Shown here: in pieces, positions 15,338-23,342 of the stretch
How the letters are laid out: each line of letters starts with the position of its first letter
How positions within the stretch are numbered: the first letter of the stretch is position 1
Origin: Bog-473 sp049513455
GTDB lineage: Bacteria; Actinomycetota; Acidimicrobiia; Acidimicrobiales; RAAP-2
DNA: 31,491 nucleotides
Direction: 5' to 3'
NCBI GenBank assembly: GCA_049513455.1
Contig: JBEKWB010000049.1
Location: 1 to 31,491, forward strand
Made by a program: the position numbers and the translations under genes
The notes under the pieces: generated by a model
Databases searched by the model: none
What the model was told of the DNA's origin: nothing
The model's input: only the letters and a program-made list of their open reading frames with translations

Positions 15338-16243
15338 ATGGGAACTACGTCGTGGAAGGGTGCCATTCGTACGGTTGTGGACGGGCTGTGGTTCCCCGAG
15401 GGGCCACGCTGGCATGACGGAGCTCTGTGGTGCAGCGACATCCACGGCCATCGAGTACTGCGCATGGAGGCCAACGGCGGCGGCGACATGGTAACGGAGA
15501 CCGTGGTGGAGGTTCCGGACGATGAGCCATCGGGCCTCGGGTGGTTGCCGGACGGACGACTGCTCGTCGTGGGCATGAAGCGCAGGCTCGTCTATCGCCT
15601 CGAGGCGGACGGCTCACTCCGGGTGCACGCCGATCTCTCCACGGTGGCTCGTGGCGTCCTCAATGACATGATCGTCTCCGCCGAGGGTAGGGCGTACGTC
15701 GGCGACATGGGCCTGGATCCGAACGATCCCGGAGCCGGTGTGCGCCCGGGGCAGCTCCTGTGTATCGAGCCCAACGGCAGCTTCTCGACCGTCGCCGATG
15801 ATCTCGGTGCACCAAACGGTCCGGCGCTGACCGACGACGGTGGCACCCTGGTCCTCGCCGAGAGCAGCGCGTTCCATCTCTCGGCGTTCACCGTGGGATC
15901 AGACGGCACCTTGTCGGCGCGCTCGATCTTTGCCACGGTGCCTCCTTCGCCGGGTGGTCCCGGCTACGCTCCGCCCGACGGCATCTGCCTGGATGCAGCG
16001 GGTGCGGTCTGGGTCGCCGACCCTATCGGGGCTCGTGTCGTCCGGCTTCTCCCGGGTGGTGAGTTGACCCATAGCGTCGGCTTCCCGGGCGAGGTACCCG
16101 TCGCGTGCGTCCTGGGAGGCCCGGATCGGCGGACGCTGTACATCTGCGTGGCAACGGAGTACCGGCGTGAGGCGGTGCTGCGCCAACCGCTCGGCAGGAT
16201 CGACGCCGTTGCGGTGGAGGTGGCCGGCTCCGGCCGGCCATAG
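15338..16243 (+). CDS. SMP-30/gluconolactonase-family lactone hydrolase
   Basis: A 301-residue six-bladed beta-propeller of the SMP-30/gluconolaconase/LRE-like family, which hydrolyses lactones with a single divalent metal. The metal-ligand positions are visible: Glu in GLWFPEGPRWHDG, Asn in RGVLNDMIV and Asp in APPDGICLDAAG; APNGPALTDDG is another conserved blade segment. The ATG at 15338 has AAGGAG six bases ahead. It is the first gene of a plus-strand operon: 52 bases to the CoA-transferase and then 35 to the P450. A lactone formed after hydroxylation by the P450 is a plausible substrate (inference). Confidence 0.87.
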   Translation: MGTTSWKGAIRTVVDGLWFPEGPRWHDGALWCSDIHGHRVLRMEANGGGDMVTETVVEVPDDEPSGLGWLPDGRLLVVGMKRRLVYRLEADGSLRVHADLSTVARGVLNDMIVSAEGRAYVGDMGLDPNDPGAGVRPGQLLCIEPNGSFSTVADDLGAPNGPALTDDGGTLVLAESSAFHLSAFTVGSDGTLSARSIFATVPPSPGGPGYAPPDGICLDAAGAVWVADPIGARVVRLLPGGELTHSVGFPGEVPVACVLGGPDRRTLYICVATEYRREAVLRQPLGRIDAVAVEVAGSGRP

Positions 16244-16295
16244 CGATGGAGATTTACGTGCGCACGCATTTTCATCTCGAACTGCAGGAGGCTCC

Positions 16296-18650
16296 ATGAC
16301 CATCGATACGCTCGCCGGGTACACCGTCGTGGAGTTGTCGACCGGGGTGGCCGGCGCCTACGCGACGAAGCTCTTCGCCGACGCGGGAGCCGACGTCATC
16401 GTCATTGAGCCAGTGGCTGGGGCGGTGCTGCGCCGGACCACGCGGTCCGGGCAGCTGCCGGAGGGCGCCTCGGACGGACCGCTCTTCCGGTGGCTGGCGG
16501 CGGGAAAGCGTTGCGTGGTCGGGGATCTGACTGACCCAACGGTCCGCCAGCTCGTGCGCTCTGCCCACGTGGTCGTCGCCGATCTCCCCACGGGGCCGCT
16601 CGAGGAAGCCGGGCTACTGCCTCACCCGAGCAACGTCGTCGTGACGATCTCGCCGTACGGCCGTGGGCCGCTCGAGGACGCACCGGGGAACGACTTCACC
16701 GCGCAGGCGATCAGCGGCTCGATCGCCGGTCGGGGACGGCCGGACGGGGAGCCGCTCTATGCGGCCGGACGTCTCTCGGAACTGGCTGCGGGCGTCTTCG
16801 CCGCTCCCGCCGCACTGGCCGCGGCGCGGCACCTCGTTCGCACCGGTGCCGGCGCGCACATCGATGTCTCCTGTGCGGAGGCGGTCACGATCGCCACGAA
16901 CCTGTTCCAGGACCTCATGTTCCGGATGATCGGTGGCATTCCTCCCGGGCCCGGACGCATGATCATGTTCCCGGGCATCGAAGCGACCGCCGACGGGTGG
17001 GTCGGGCTGAACACCAACTCCGCCCAGAAGCTGGAGGACCTGATCGTGCTCGTTGGTCGGGCGGATCTCCTCGGTGACACAGACGTCCGGTCGGACCCGG
17101 TGCGCAAAGCCGAGTCCGAGCGCAGCATCAGGTCATGGCTGCTGGAGCACACTACGGCCGAGGTGCTGGAGCTGGCGACCAAGTTGCGCATCCCTGTGGC
17201 GCCGATCGGTAACGGAGAGCTGCTTCCCGGCCTGGACCATTTCGCCGCGCGCGGCGTCTTCGTCAAGGAGCCCTACGGGCTCACCGCCCCTCGTCCGCCC
17301 TACGCCATCGACGGTCGTCGTCCCGCCGCACGGCATCCCGCCCCCACTCGGGCGGAGCGGACGCCACCCGTGGTGCCGTTGGACACGGCACGCCGACCGG
17401 AGGCCGACGGACACGAGGCGGGCGATCTCCCACTGGCGGGCCTCAAGATCCTCGACGCCACCGCATGGTGGGCCGGTCCCAGCGCGACACAGCTCCTGGC
17501 CGCCCTGGGCGCGGACGTGGTCCACGTCGAGTCGATCCAGGTCATCGACGGCATGCGACCGGCTGCCGCGCTGCCGTTCGCCTCACTCGACGAATGGTGG
17601 GAGCGGAGCTGCTTCTTCCTGAGCATCAACACCAACAAGCGCGGCATCACGCTCGACCTCGGCTCGGAGCGAGGGCGTGAGCTCTTCCTCGGCCTCGTCG
17701 CCTGGGCGGATGTGATGGTCGAGAACTACACGCCGCGGGTGTTCGAGAACTGGGATCTGGACTGGGAGCGTCTCAAGCAGGTCAACCCCCGCCTCGTCAT
17801 GTGCCGGATGCCGGCGTTCGGGCTCGACGGACCGTGGCACGACCGCGTGGGCTTCGCCCAGACCATGGAGCAGGTTTCGGGCCTGTCGTGGACGACGGGT
17901 TACCGGGACGGTCCTCCCATGATGCCCAACGGTCCCTGCGATCCTCTGGGCGGGATGCACGCGGCATTCGCCATTCTCACCGCGCTCGCGCAGCGTGACA
18001 TGACCGGCGTCGGGTGCATGATTGAGGCACCCCTGGTCGAGAGTGCGCTGAACCTGGCCGCCGAGGAGGTCCTGGAGTTCAGCGCCTTCGGACGGGTCGG
18101 TGAGCGGCTCGGCAACCGGAGCCGGGAGAGGGCTCCACAGGGCGTCTACCGTTGTGAGGGCGACGAGCAATGGATCGCGGTGTCGGTCGAGGACGAGCAG
18201 TGGCCCGCCCTGGTGGAGCTGCTCGGGGCGCCCGAGTGGGCGCAGGATCCGGCACTGTCGACGGTGGCGGGACGCTTCGACGCCCATGATCGCCTCGACG
18301 AGCACCTGGCCGATTGGTTCCGGGCCCGGACGCGCGACGATGCCGCCGCGCGCCTGCAGGCGGCGGGCGTCGCCGCCGCACCGGTGATCGACAACCGCGA
18401 CGTGGTGACCCAGCCGGTCTCCGAGGCCCGCGGCTTCGCCGAGTGGTGCGACCACCCGGTCGTCGGTCGCATCCCCGTCACCACGCTGCCCTTCCGCTGG
18501 TCGGGGATCGACCGGTGGATTCGATTTCCGGCACCGACCCTCGGTCAGCACAACCACGAGGTGCTGTCGTCGATCCTCGGACTCGACGAGGCGGAGATCG
18601 AGCAGCTCGAGGACCAGGGTGTGATCGGGACCCGCCCGGCCGGCCTGTAA
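16296..18650 (+). CDS. Tandem double-domain CaiB/BaiF family CoA-transferase (copy 1)
   Basis: A 784-residue fusion of two class III CoA-transferase domains, about 1-370 and 410-784; a single-domain enzyme has about 400. Class III enzymes move CoA between carboxylic acids through an aspartyl-CoA thioester. Domain 1 has VVELSTGVAGAYATKLFADA and PYGRGPLEDAPGNDFTAQA, but the catalytic Asp position is Glu162 (GRLSELAAG). Domain 2 keeps it as Asp549 (GPCDPLGGMHAAFAI), after ILDATAWWAGPSATQLLA. So only the second half looks catalytic, the first probably being structural as a built-in dimer partner. ATG at 16296 follows AGGAGG. It sits between the lactonase and the P450 genes and probably activates the pathway acid with CoA. 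Confidence 0.9.
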   Translation: MTIDTLAGYTVVELSTGVAGAYATKLFADAGADVIVIEPVAGAVLRRTTRSGQLPEGASDGPLFRWLAAGKRCVVGDLTDPTVRQLVRSAHVVVADLPTGPLEEAGLLPHPSNVVVTISPYGRGPLEDAPGNDFTAQAISGSIAGRGRPDGEPLYAAGRLSELAAGVFAAPAALAAARHLVRTGAGAHIDVSCAEAVTIATNLFQDLMFRMIGGIPPGPGRMIMFPGIEATADGWVGLNTNSAQKLEDLIVLVGRADLLGDTDVRSDPVRKAESERSIRSWLLEHTTAEVLELATKLRIPVAPIGNGELLPGLDHFAARGVFVKEPYGLTAPRPPYAIDGRRPAARHPAPTRAERTPPVVPLDTARRPEADGHEAGDLPLAGLKILDATAWWAGPSATQLLAALGADVVHVESIQVIDGMRPAAALPFASLDEWWERSCFFLSINTNKRGITLDLGSERGRELFLGLVAWADVMVENYTPRVFENWDLDWERLKQVNPRLVMCRMPAFGLDGPWHDRVGFAQTMEQVSGLSWTTGYRDGPPMMPNGPCDPLGGMHAAFAILTALAQRDMTGVGCMIEAPLVESALNLAAEEVLEFSAFGRVGERLGNRSRERAPQGVYRCEGDEQWIAVSVEDEQWPALVELLGAPEWAQDPALSTVAGRFDAHDRLDEHLADWFRARTRDDAAARLQAAGVAAAPVIDNRDVVTQPVSEARGFAEWCDHPVVGRIPVTTLPFRWSGIDRWIRFPAPTLGQHNHEVLSSILGLDEAEIEQLEDQGVIGTRPAGL

Positions 18651-18685
18651 CGGCGGCACGAAACCGCTACCTGCGAGGAGTTGGA

Positions 18686-19855
18686 ATGGAAGAACGAATC
18701 GACCTGGTGGACGGAGCCTTCTGGGGTCGCAACCCCCAGGAAGAGCTGGCCTGGCTGCGCGCCAACGCGCCGGTCTGGCAGGACCCCAAGCACGGCGTCT
18801 GGGCCGTCTCCACCTACGACCTCGTAAAGCAGGTCGCGACCCAGCCAGCGCTCTTCAGCAACGCTGGAGGAATCCGCCCCGACAGTGGACCCGTCCCCCA
18901 GATGATCGACATGGACGATCCCGAGCACTGGAAGCGGCGAAAGCTGGTGAACAAGGGTCTGACCCCGCGCCGCGTCCGCGAACGGGAGCCCGCGATCCGC
19001 AGGGCCGCCAGCCGTCTCGTCGACGCAGTCACGGCGCGCCAGGAATTCGATCTCATCTGGGACTTGGCGGCATGGCTGCCACTCACGGTCATCGCCGACG
19101 ACCTCGGGGTCTCCGAACCCGACCGGGAGCAATTGCTGCACTGGAGCGACGAGCTTCTCACGGGCCTCGGCTCCAACGACGAGGAGACCCTGACCAAGCA
19201 GATGCTGGCCGCGGTCGGATACGCCGAGTACGCCCGCGGGGTGATCGAGGCCCGACGGGCCCAACCCGCCGATGACCTCATGAGCATCCTCGTCCACGCC
19301 GAGGTCGACGGCGACCACCTCAGTGACGAAGAGATCATCTCGGAGTCGCTTCTGATCCTCGTCGGAGGTGACGAGACAACGAGGCACGTCATCAGCGGTG
19401 GGGTGTTTCAGCTCCTCCTCGACCGTTCCCGCTGGGAGGCGCTCCGCACCGATCGAAGCCTGCTCCCGACGGCCATAGAGGAAATGCTCCGGTGGGTCAG
19501 CCCCATCCGGAACATGGCTCGCCAGGCGACCGAGGACCTGGAGCTGAACGGCCAGCAGATCCGACAGGGGGAGAAGCTGCTTCTCCTCTACCCCTCCGCG
19601 AACCGGGATGAGGCCGTGTTCGAGGACCCGTTCCGCTTCGACATCCGTCGCACGCCCAACGAGCACGTCGCGTTCGGATTCGGCCCTCACTTCTGCCTCG
19701 GGGCCAACCTGGCCCGCCTCGAGCTGACGATCATCCTGGAAGAGCTGCTGGACCGGCTGCCCACTCTCGAGCTCGCCGACCGAACCGAACCTCCCTACCG
19801 CGCCGCCAACTTCGTGAGCGGCTATGAGAACCTCAGGGTCCGTCTCGGGTCATGA
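18686..19855 (+). CDS. Cytochrome P450, CYP142-like
   Basis: A 389-residue soluble bacterial P450. All hallmarks are present: I-helix GGDETTR (Asp229, Glu230, Thr231), K-helix ExxR (Glu266-Arg269, EEMLRW), and the haem-binding loop FGFGPHFCLGANLAR with Cys337. The N-terminal region (FSNAGGIRPD, MIDMDDPEHWKRRKLVNKG) and LLILVGGDETTRHVISGG are strikingly like mycobacterial CYP142, a steroid side-chain terminal hydroxylase. The substrate is therefore likely a steroid- or terpenoid-like alkyl chain, but this is inference. The ATG at 18686 follows GAGGAG. It is the last gene of the plus-strand operon with lactonase and CoA-transferase. No ferredoxin gene is adjacent, so the redox partner must be elsewhere. 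Confidence 0.9.
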   Translation: MEERIDLVDGAFWGRNPQEELAWLRANAPVWQDPKHGVWAVSTYDLVKQVATQPALFSNAGGIRPDSGPVPQMIDMDDPEHWKRRKLVNKGLTPRRVREREPAIRRAASRLVDAVTARQEFDLIWDLAAWLPLTVIADDLGVSEPDREQLLHWSDELLTGLGSNDEETLTKQMLAAVGYAEYARGVIEARRAQPADDLMSILVHAEVDGDHLSDEEIISESLLILVGGDETTRHVISGGVFQLLLDRSRWEALRTDRSLLPTAIEEMLRWVSPIRNMARQATEDLELNGQQIRQGEKLLLLYPSANRDEAVFEDPFRFDIRRTPNEHVAFGFGPHFCLGANLARLELTIILEELLDRLPTLELADRTEPPYRAANFVSGYENLRVRLGS

Positions 19856-20007
19856 AGAAGCGCGCCGCGCACCTCACCGGGCGTATCGGCCGAGCACAAC
19901 GTGGGCTTCGGAGCGTGCGCGCCGAAGGAAGTCGTCCCGATCAGCGAGAGCCAAGGTATCTGGCACCTGCCACCAGGACAGTTCCAAAGCAACTCTTGAA
20001 GTGCGGT

Positions 20008-20451
20008 TCAGCTCCGATCGCCCGGGACGGTCCTTCGCATCAGCGTGACCGAAAACCCGAACCACTGCGCCGGGTCCAGGCAGAGCTGGTACACGTTGGC
20101 CGCCTGTTCGTCGGCGTTCCCCGCCGCGCTGTCATATTCGTACCTGATCCGAAAGCCCCGTTCCGCGAGCCATTCGCGGGCGGCATCGACGTCGTCGATC
20201 TCCCACACCAACGGACCGATCTGACCCGGGCCGTGTTCGGCGAGCCTGGCGCCGAAAGGCCCCTCGCCGTTTATCGGAGCAACGAATTCGATGAATCCGT
20301 CGAAGTCGGTGGCGGAGAGTACCGGTACGCCCGCGATGGCGTGTGGTCTCGGCAGATTGAGTCCCAGCAGCTCGTTGAACTGCTTGACCGCGTCGTGGAT
20401 CTCGTCCTCCCGCACGACGAGCTCCACCCGGTTGAATGGGCCGATCTTCAC
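20008..20451 (-). CDS. VOC-superfamily (glyoxalase/dioxygenase-fold) protein 1
   Basis: A 147-residue protein with the two babab modules of the vicinal-oxygen-chelate fold. Module 1 spans residues 1-65 (FNRVELVVREDEIHDAV, then ATDFDGFIEFVAP), module 2 spans 75-145 (GPLVWEIDDVDAAREW, ending WFGFSVTLM). The usual first metal ligand (His or Gln on strand 1) is not apparent, though Glu in GFIEFV is present, so the metal site is incomplete. The start is taken as GTG 20451 because AAAGGGG lies six bases ahead; TTG 20457 is the alternative. It is 28 bases after the third amidohydrolase and shares its promoter. Confidence 0.75.
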   Translation of the reverse strand: MKIGPFNRVELVVREDEIHDAVKQFNELLGLNLPRPHAIAGVPVLSATDFDGFIEFVAPINGEGPFGARLAEHGPGQIGPLVWEIDDVDAAREWLAERGFRIRYEYDSAAGNADEQAANVYQLCLDPAQWFGFSVTLMRRTVPGDRS

Positions 20452-20479
20452 GTCCAACCCCTTTGGCGTGTCATTTCGG

Positions 20480-21535
20480 TCAGAGCCCGTAGAGTCGCGA
20501 CGAGTTTCCGGCGCAGATCAGCTCACGCTCCGACGCCGGCACATCGGCGAACTGGCGATCGACCGCAGCTTGCGAATTGGGCCATGTCGTCGCAGGGTGA
20601 GGGAAGTCCGTCGACCAGAGGATGTTCTCGACCCCGAGCTCGTGGCGCTGCCTGAGGCCGAATTCGTCGTCCATGAAGGTGACGGCCATATTGCGTCGGA
20701 AGTACTCGCTCGGCTTGAGCTCGAGACCCGGGAAATCGTAGGGTCCCGCTGCTTTGCGATCGAGTGACGCCAGAAAGCCGGCCACCCAATAGAGGCTGGG
20801 CTCGACGAAGACGATCTTGAGCTTCGGAAAGCGCTCGAGAGTCCCGGTGAGGATCCACCAGGCGATGACCTCGGCCAGGGCGAGCGCAGGCAACGACGTA
20901 AAGATCCCGCACTGCGGCGTCGGATCGCGCTGGAACACCTTGTAGAGATGAGGAGGATTGCCGAGGTGGTGAGAGATCGCGATGTCGGTCTCGGACAGCG
21001 CAGCCCACAGCGGGTCATAGACGGGGTCGTGGTAGTCCGGTAGGCCGAGCTCCGAGGGAAAATTCGGCAGATGGACCGACCTGGCCCCCAGATCCGCCAG
21101 CCGAAGCACCTCACTCACGGCATAGTCCACGTCGATGATCGGCACCTGGTACGACACGGCCAGCCGATCGGGATCGACCGCGGCAAACTCAGTCAGATGA
21201 TCCGTGAAGGCACGGCTGATCGGCTTCCAGTCCCCCTTCACCAGTCCGAAGTGCCGGAAGGCGGAGACTTCTGAGTAGAGGACTTCCGCCTGTACCCCGT
21301 CGCGGTCCATCGCGGCCAGGCGGGCTACCGGGTCGGAGTACCCGGGATCCCGAAAAGCCTCCATGTCCCAGTCGGACAGATCCAACTCCTTGCCGCCCCT
21401 GAGTTCCTTCTCGCTGGCGGCCTGCATGGCGATGGCGTCGTCGAAGGCCGGGCGCAACGGGACGGGAACCCGCTCCCGGATGGCCGCGAGCTCGACCCGC
21501 ACGTGAGAATCAGCGGAAATCAAACGATTGACCAC
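20480..21535 (-). CDS. Amidohydrolase-2 family protein (paralogue 3)
   Basis: A 351-residue TIM-barrel metal-dependent hydrolase or decarboxylase. The motifs run as expected: DxH in ISADSHV at residue 8, HH in AISHHLGNP, and LWSTDFPHPATTWPNS near residue 310. The start is GTG 21535 with GAGGGGG nine bases ahead. It is first in a unit with VOC protein 1 and has a near-consensus promoter (21566-21595) that overlaps the operator shared with the DUF35 operon. That links it to the same regulator as the CoA-transferase and Ltp2-like pair. Family members in similar catabolic clusters are often decarboxylases or ring-cleavage hydrolases; the substrate is unknown. Confidence 0.87.
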   Translation of the reverse strand: MVNRLISADSHVRVELAAIRERVPVPLRPAFDDAIAMQAASEKELRGGKELDLSDWDMEAFRDPGYSDPVARLAAMDRDGVQAEVLYSEVSAFRHFGLVKGDWKPISRAFTDHLTEFAAVDPDRLAVSYQVPIIDVDYAVSEVLRLADLGARSVHLPNFPSELGLPDYHDPVYDPLWAALSETDIAISHHLGNPPHLYKVFQRDPTPQCGIFTSLPALALAEVIAWWILTGTLERFPKLKIVFVEPSLYWVAGFLASLDRKAAGPYDFPGLELKPSEYFRRNMAVTFMDDEFGLRQRHELGVENILWSTDFPHPATTWPNSQAAVDRQFADVPASERELICAGNSSRLYGL

Positions 21536-21561
21536 TGCGGTCCACCCCCTCAGTCTTTTGG

Positions 21562-21585
21562 GTGAATAATAGTAGTCAATATGAA
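21562..21585. promoter_or_regulatory. Operator copy A (putative TetR regulator 2 site)
   Basis: The core ATAATAGTAGTCAATAT is flanked by GTG and GAA. The same arrangement with 11 of 17 core bases recurs at 27473-27497 in front of the DUF35 operon. Imperfect dyad symmetry (ATAnT ... AnTAT) fits a TetR dimer. It overlaps the -10 and spacer of the minus-strand promoter and lies ahead of the TetR gene. Confidence 0.6.
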
Positions 21586-21595
21586 AAGCCGTCAA
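21566..21595 (-). promoter_or_regulatory. Promoter of amidohydrolase 3 / VOC unit
   Basis: On the minus strand TTGACG (21595-21590) and TATTAT (21571-21566) are spaced by 18 bases, close to consensus. The GTG start lies about 31 bases downstream of the -10. Confidence 0.65.
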
Positions 21596-21655
21596 GGGCC
21601 CGGGCCCGCCGCCGATATGTTGACGATCCATGACGCGCCGGTCGCTCAGGTCACG

Positions 21656-22312
21656 ATGAGCTCGCCCCCGGTCAGTTCACGCCGCAGCGGGCGTCGACCG
21701 CGCGCGGATGGCGAGAGCACGCGAGCCCGAGTCATCCAGGCCGCCGCCGAGTGCATCCTGGAGAAGGGCTACTACCAGACCAGTTCCAACGACATTGCTC
21801 GGCGAGCCGGCGTCACGTGGGGAACGATCCAGTATCAGTTCGAGAGCAGGGAAGGGCTCCTTCTCGAAGTGTTGAACGCGGCATGGAACGAGCTCCGCGC
21901 CCAGATCCGGTCCGCTCACATCAGCGGCGACACGCTCGAGGAGCGCCTCGAGTCGCTTCTCGAGGTTCTCGCCACGCACTACTCCCGTCCGGAGTATCTG
22001 GCTCGCCTTCAGATACTGCTCGACCTGAACCAGGATCCGAGGTCTTCGGCCACCGCCAAAGAAGCCGTGGCATTCCATGGTGCAGAGCTGAACCGACTCT
22101 GGCTACCGCTGTTCCAGCAGGTGCTCGGCGACATGGCCGACGACCAGGTGCTTGCCCGCTATCTCTTTCTCACCTCCCGGGGCTACCTGACCGGCAACCT
22201 CATTGCGTCGAGCATCTCGAAACCATCCAACGACGCCGCCGAACGAGAGCTGCTCATAAGCGGCATGGCCATGGTCGTTCGCCAACGCAAACGTCAACGA
22301 CAGACAACCTGA
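21656..22312 (+). CDS. TetR-family transcriptional regulator (regulator 2)
   Basis: A 218-residue repressor-type protein. Its helix-turn-helix spans about residues 24-70: STRARVIQAAAECILEKGYY, then SNDIARRAGVTWGTIQYQFES with WGTIQYQF as recognition helix. The C-terminal domain is all-helical and presumably binds an acyl-CoA or acid intermediate (inference). The start is ATG 21656, with AGGTC five bases ahead; the frame is open from 21581 but the first ATG lies in the operator. It sits between the two minus-strand units that carry the related dyad, so it is the best candidate regulator for both and for itself. It converges on the alpha/beta hydrolase gene with a 31-base gap. Confidence 0.87.
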   Translation: MSSPPVSSRRSGRRPRADGESTRARVIQAAAECILEKGYYQTSSNDIARRAGVTWGTIQYQFESREGLLLEVLNAAWNELRAQIRSAHISGDTLEERLESLLEVLATHYSRPEYLARLQILLDLNQDPRSSATAKEAVAFHGAELNRLWLPLFQQVLGDMADDQVLARYLFLTSRGYLTGNLIASSISKPSNDAAERELLISGMAMVVRQRKRQRQTT

Positions 22313-22343
22313 CCCGGCCGGGTTACCCGCGGTAGCTCGTGCA

Positions 22344-23342
22344 TCACGAACTCCGGAGGGTATCGCCGGAATCACTAGTGCTGCCATACCCTTGGGCCCA
22401 GTGAGCGAGGCGGTCCCACAACAGCGTGCGCAGCGCCGACTGATTGTGGCAGTGGGCCGCACCCGGAAGAACGAAGAGGGAGATGTCATTGGCTGCTTTG
22501 TAGAGCGCAGCACATCCCATGAAATCCTGCGTGAGATCGTCTTCGCCGAATCCGAGGAAAACAGGTGCCGTAATGGCTGCTTTCTCCCCATCCGTGGAGC
22601 CAGGCAGCATTGAGGTGAGGCCGCAGGAAAAGAGGAGCTCCGTCTGTTGGGCCACAAAGGCGGTGCGGACGGGCTCGGGCAGGTCCGGGGGCAGGAAGGA
22701 GCCGGGCGGTGGTCGAGATGCTGCCGGGGCCGCTGGCGCGGCGAATCGAGTGCGGGCCAACGTGACCACCGCCTCTTCGCTGATATTTCCGTCGTGCGAG
22801 AACGACAGCTCCTCTTCGGTCAGGACGCTGGGGAGGCCGACCCCGTGGCCGAGGATCGCGACCGCCGCGAACGTGGCGTGTCGGGCCTGCTGGACACCGA
22901 GCAACATCCCGCCCATGGAGTGGCCGACGCCGATGGGTACCAGGTTCGGCAGTTGAGGCAAGCCTGGCACCAAGGTGCCGGACACGAGCCCCCGTACGAC
23001 GGCGCGATGGGCGTGGTCGTTGACCGCGCTGGCGAGTCGGGGGGTGACGAGGAAGATGTCGTCGACCGACGAGGAGCTCCCGACACCGAGGTGGTCGAAC
23101 GCGACGACGATGAATCCGCGTGCGGCGAGGTAGTCCGCCATGCTGTAGTCGGAATACCCCTCGACCTGCAGATCGAAATACCCGGTGGAGCACTTGCCGC
23201 CGGCGAGACAGCACAGGAGGATCGGTGCCGGCGAGGTCCGCACCGGCGAGGCGCGTACCCAGCCGTGAAGGGTGAAGGATCCGGGAAACGGAACGTGTTC
23301 GGAAACGTCGACGGAGACCGCCGTGGTGGTCAGTCGACCCAC
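22344..23342 (-). CDS. Alpha/beta hydrolase
   Basis: A 332-residue serine hydrolase. The nucleophile elbow is GVGHSMGGMLLG; the acid is probably in LGFGEDDLTQDF and the His in PGAAHCHNQSA, both in the expected late order. FIVVAFDHLGVGSSS is the conserved strand-4/oxyanion region. The GTG at 23342 overlaps the CoA-transferase stop by 13 bases and follows GAGG, so it is translationally coupled as the last gene of the DUF35-thiolase-CoA-transferase operon. Esterase, lactonase or thioesterase activity on a pathway intermediate is likely. A segment rich in Ala/Pro (AAPAAPAASRPPP) around residue 205 marks the lid region. Confidence 0.8.
   Translation of the reverse strand: MGRLTTTAVSVDVSEHVPFPGSFTLHGWVRASPVRTSPAPILLCCLAGGKCSTGYFDLQVEGYSDYSMADYLAARGFIVVAFDHLGVGSSSSVDDIFLVTPRLASAVNDHAHRAVVRGLVSGTLVPGLPQLPNLVPIGVGHSMGGMLLGVQQARHATFAAVAILGHGVGLPSVLTEEELSFSHDGNISEEAVVTLARTRFAAPAAPAASRPPPGSFLPPDLPEPVRTAFVAQQTELLFSCGLTSMLPGSTDGEKAAITAPVFLGFGEDDLTQDFMGCAALYKAANDISLFVLPGAAHCHNQSALRTLLWDRLAHWAQGYGSTSDSGDTLRSS

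Noticed and set aside
14990..15451. N-terminal extension of the crotonase to 15451
   Set aside because: It has no domain features, and the ATG at 14989 has an ideal ribosome-binding site and the family start.
17583..19690. Long minus-strand frames opposite CoA-transferase copy 1 and the P450
   Set aside because: They lack motifs and ribosome-binding sites, and the plus-strand products have full catalytic motifs.
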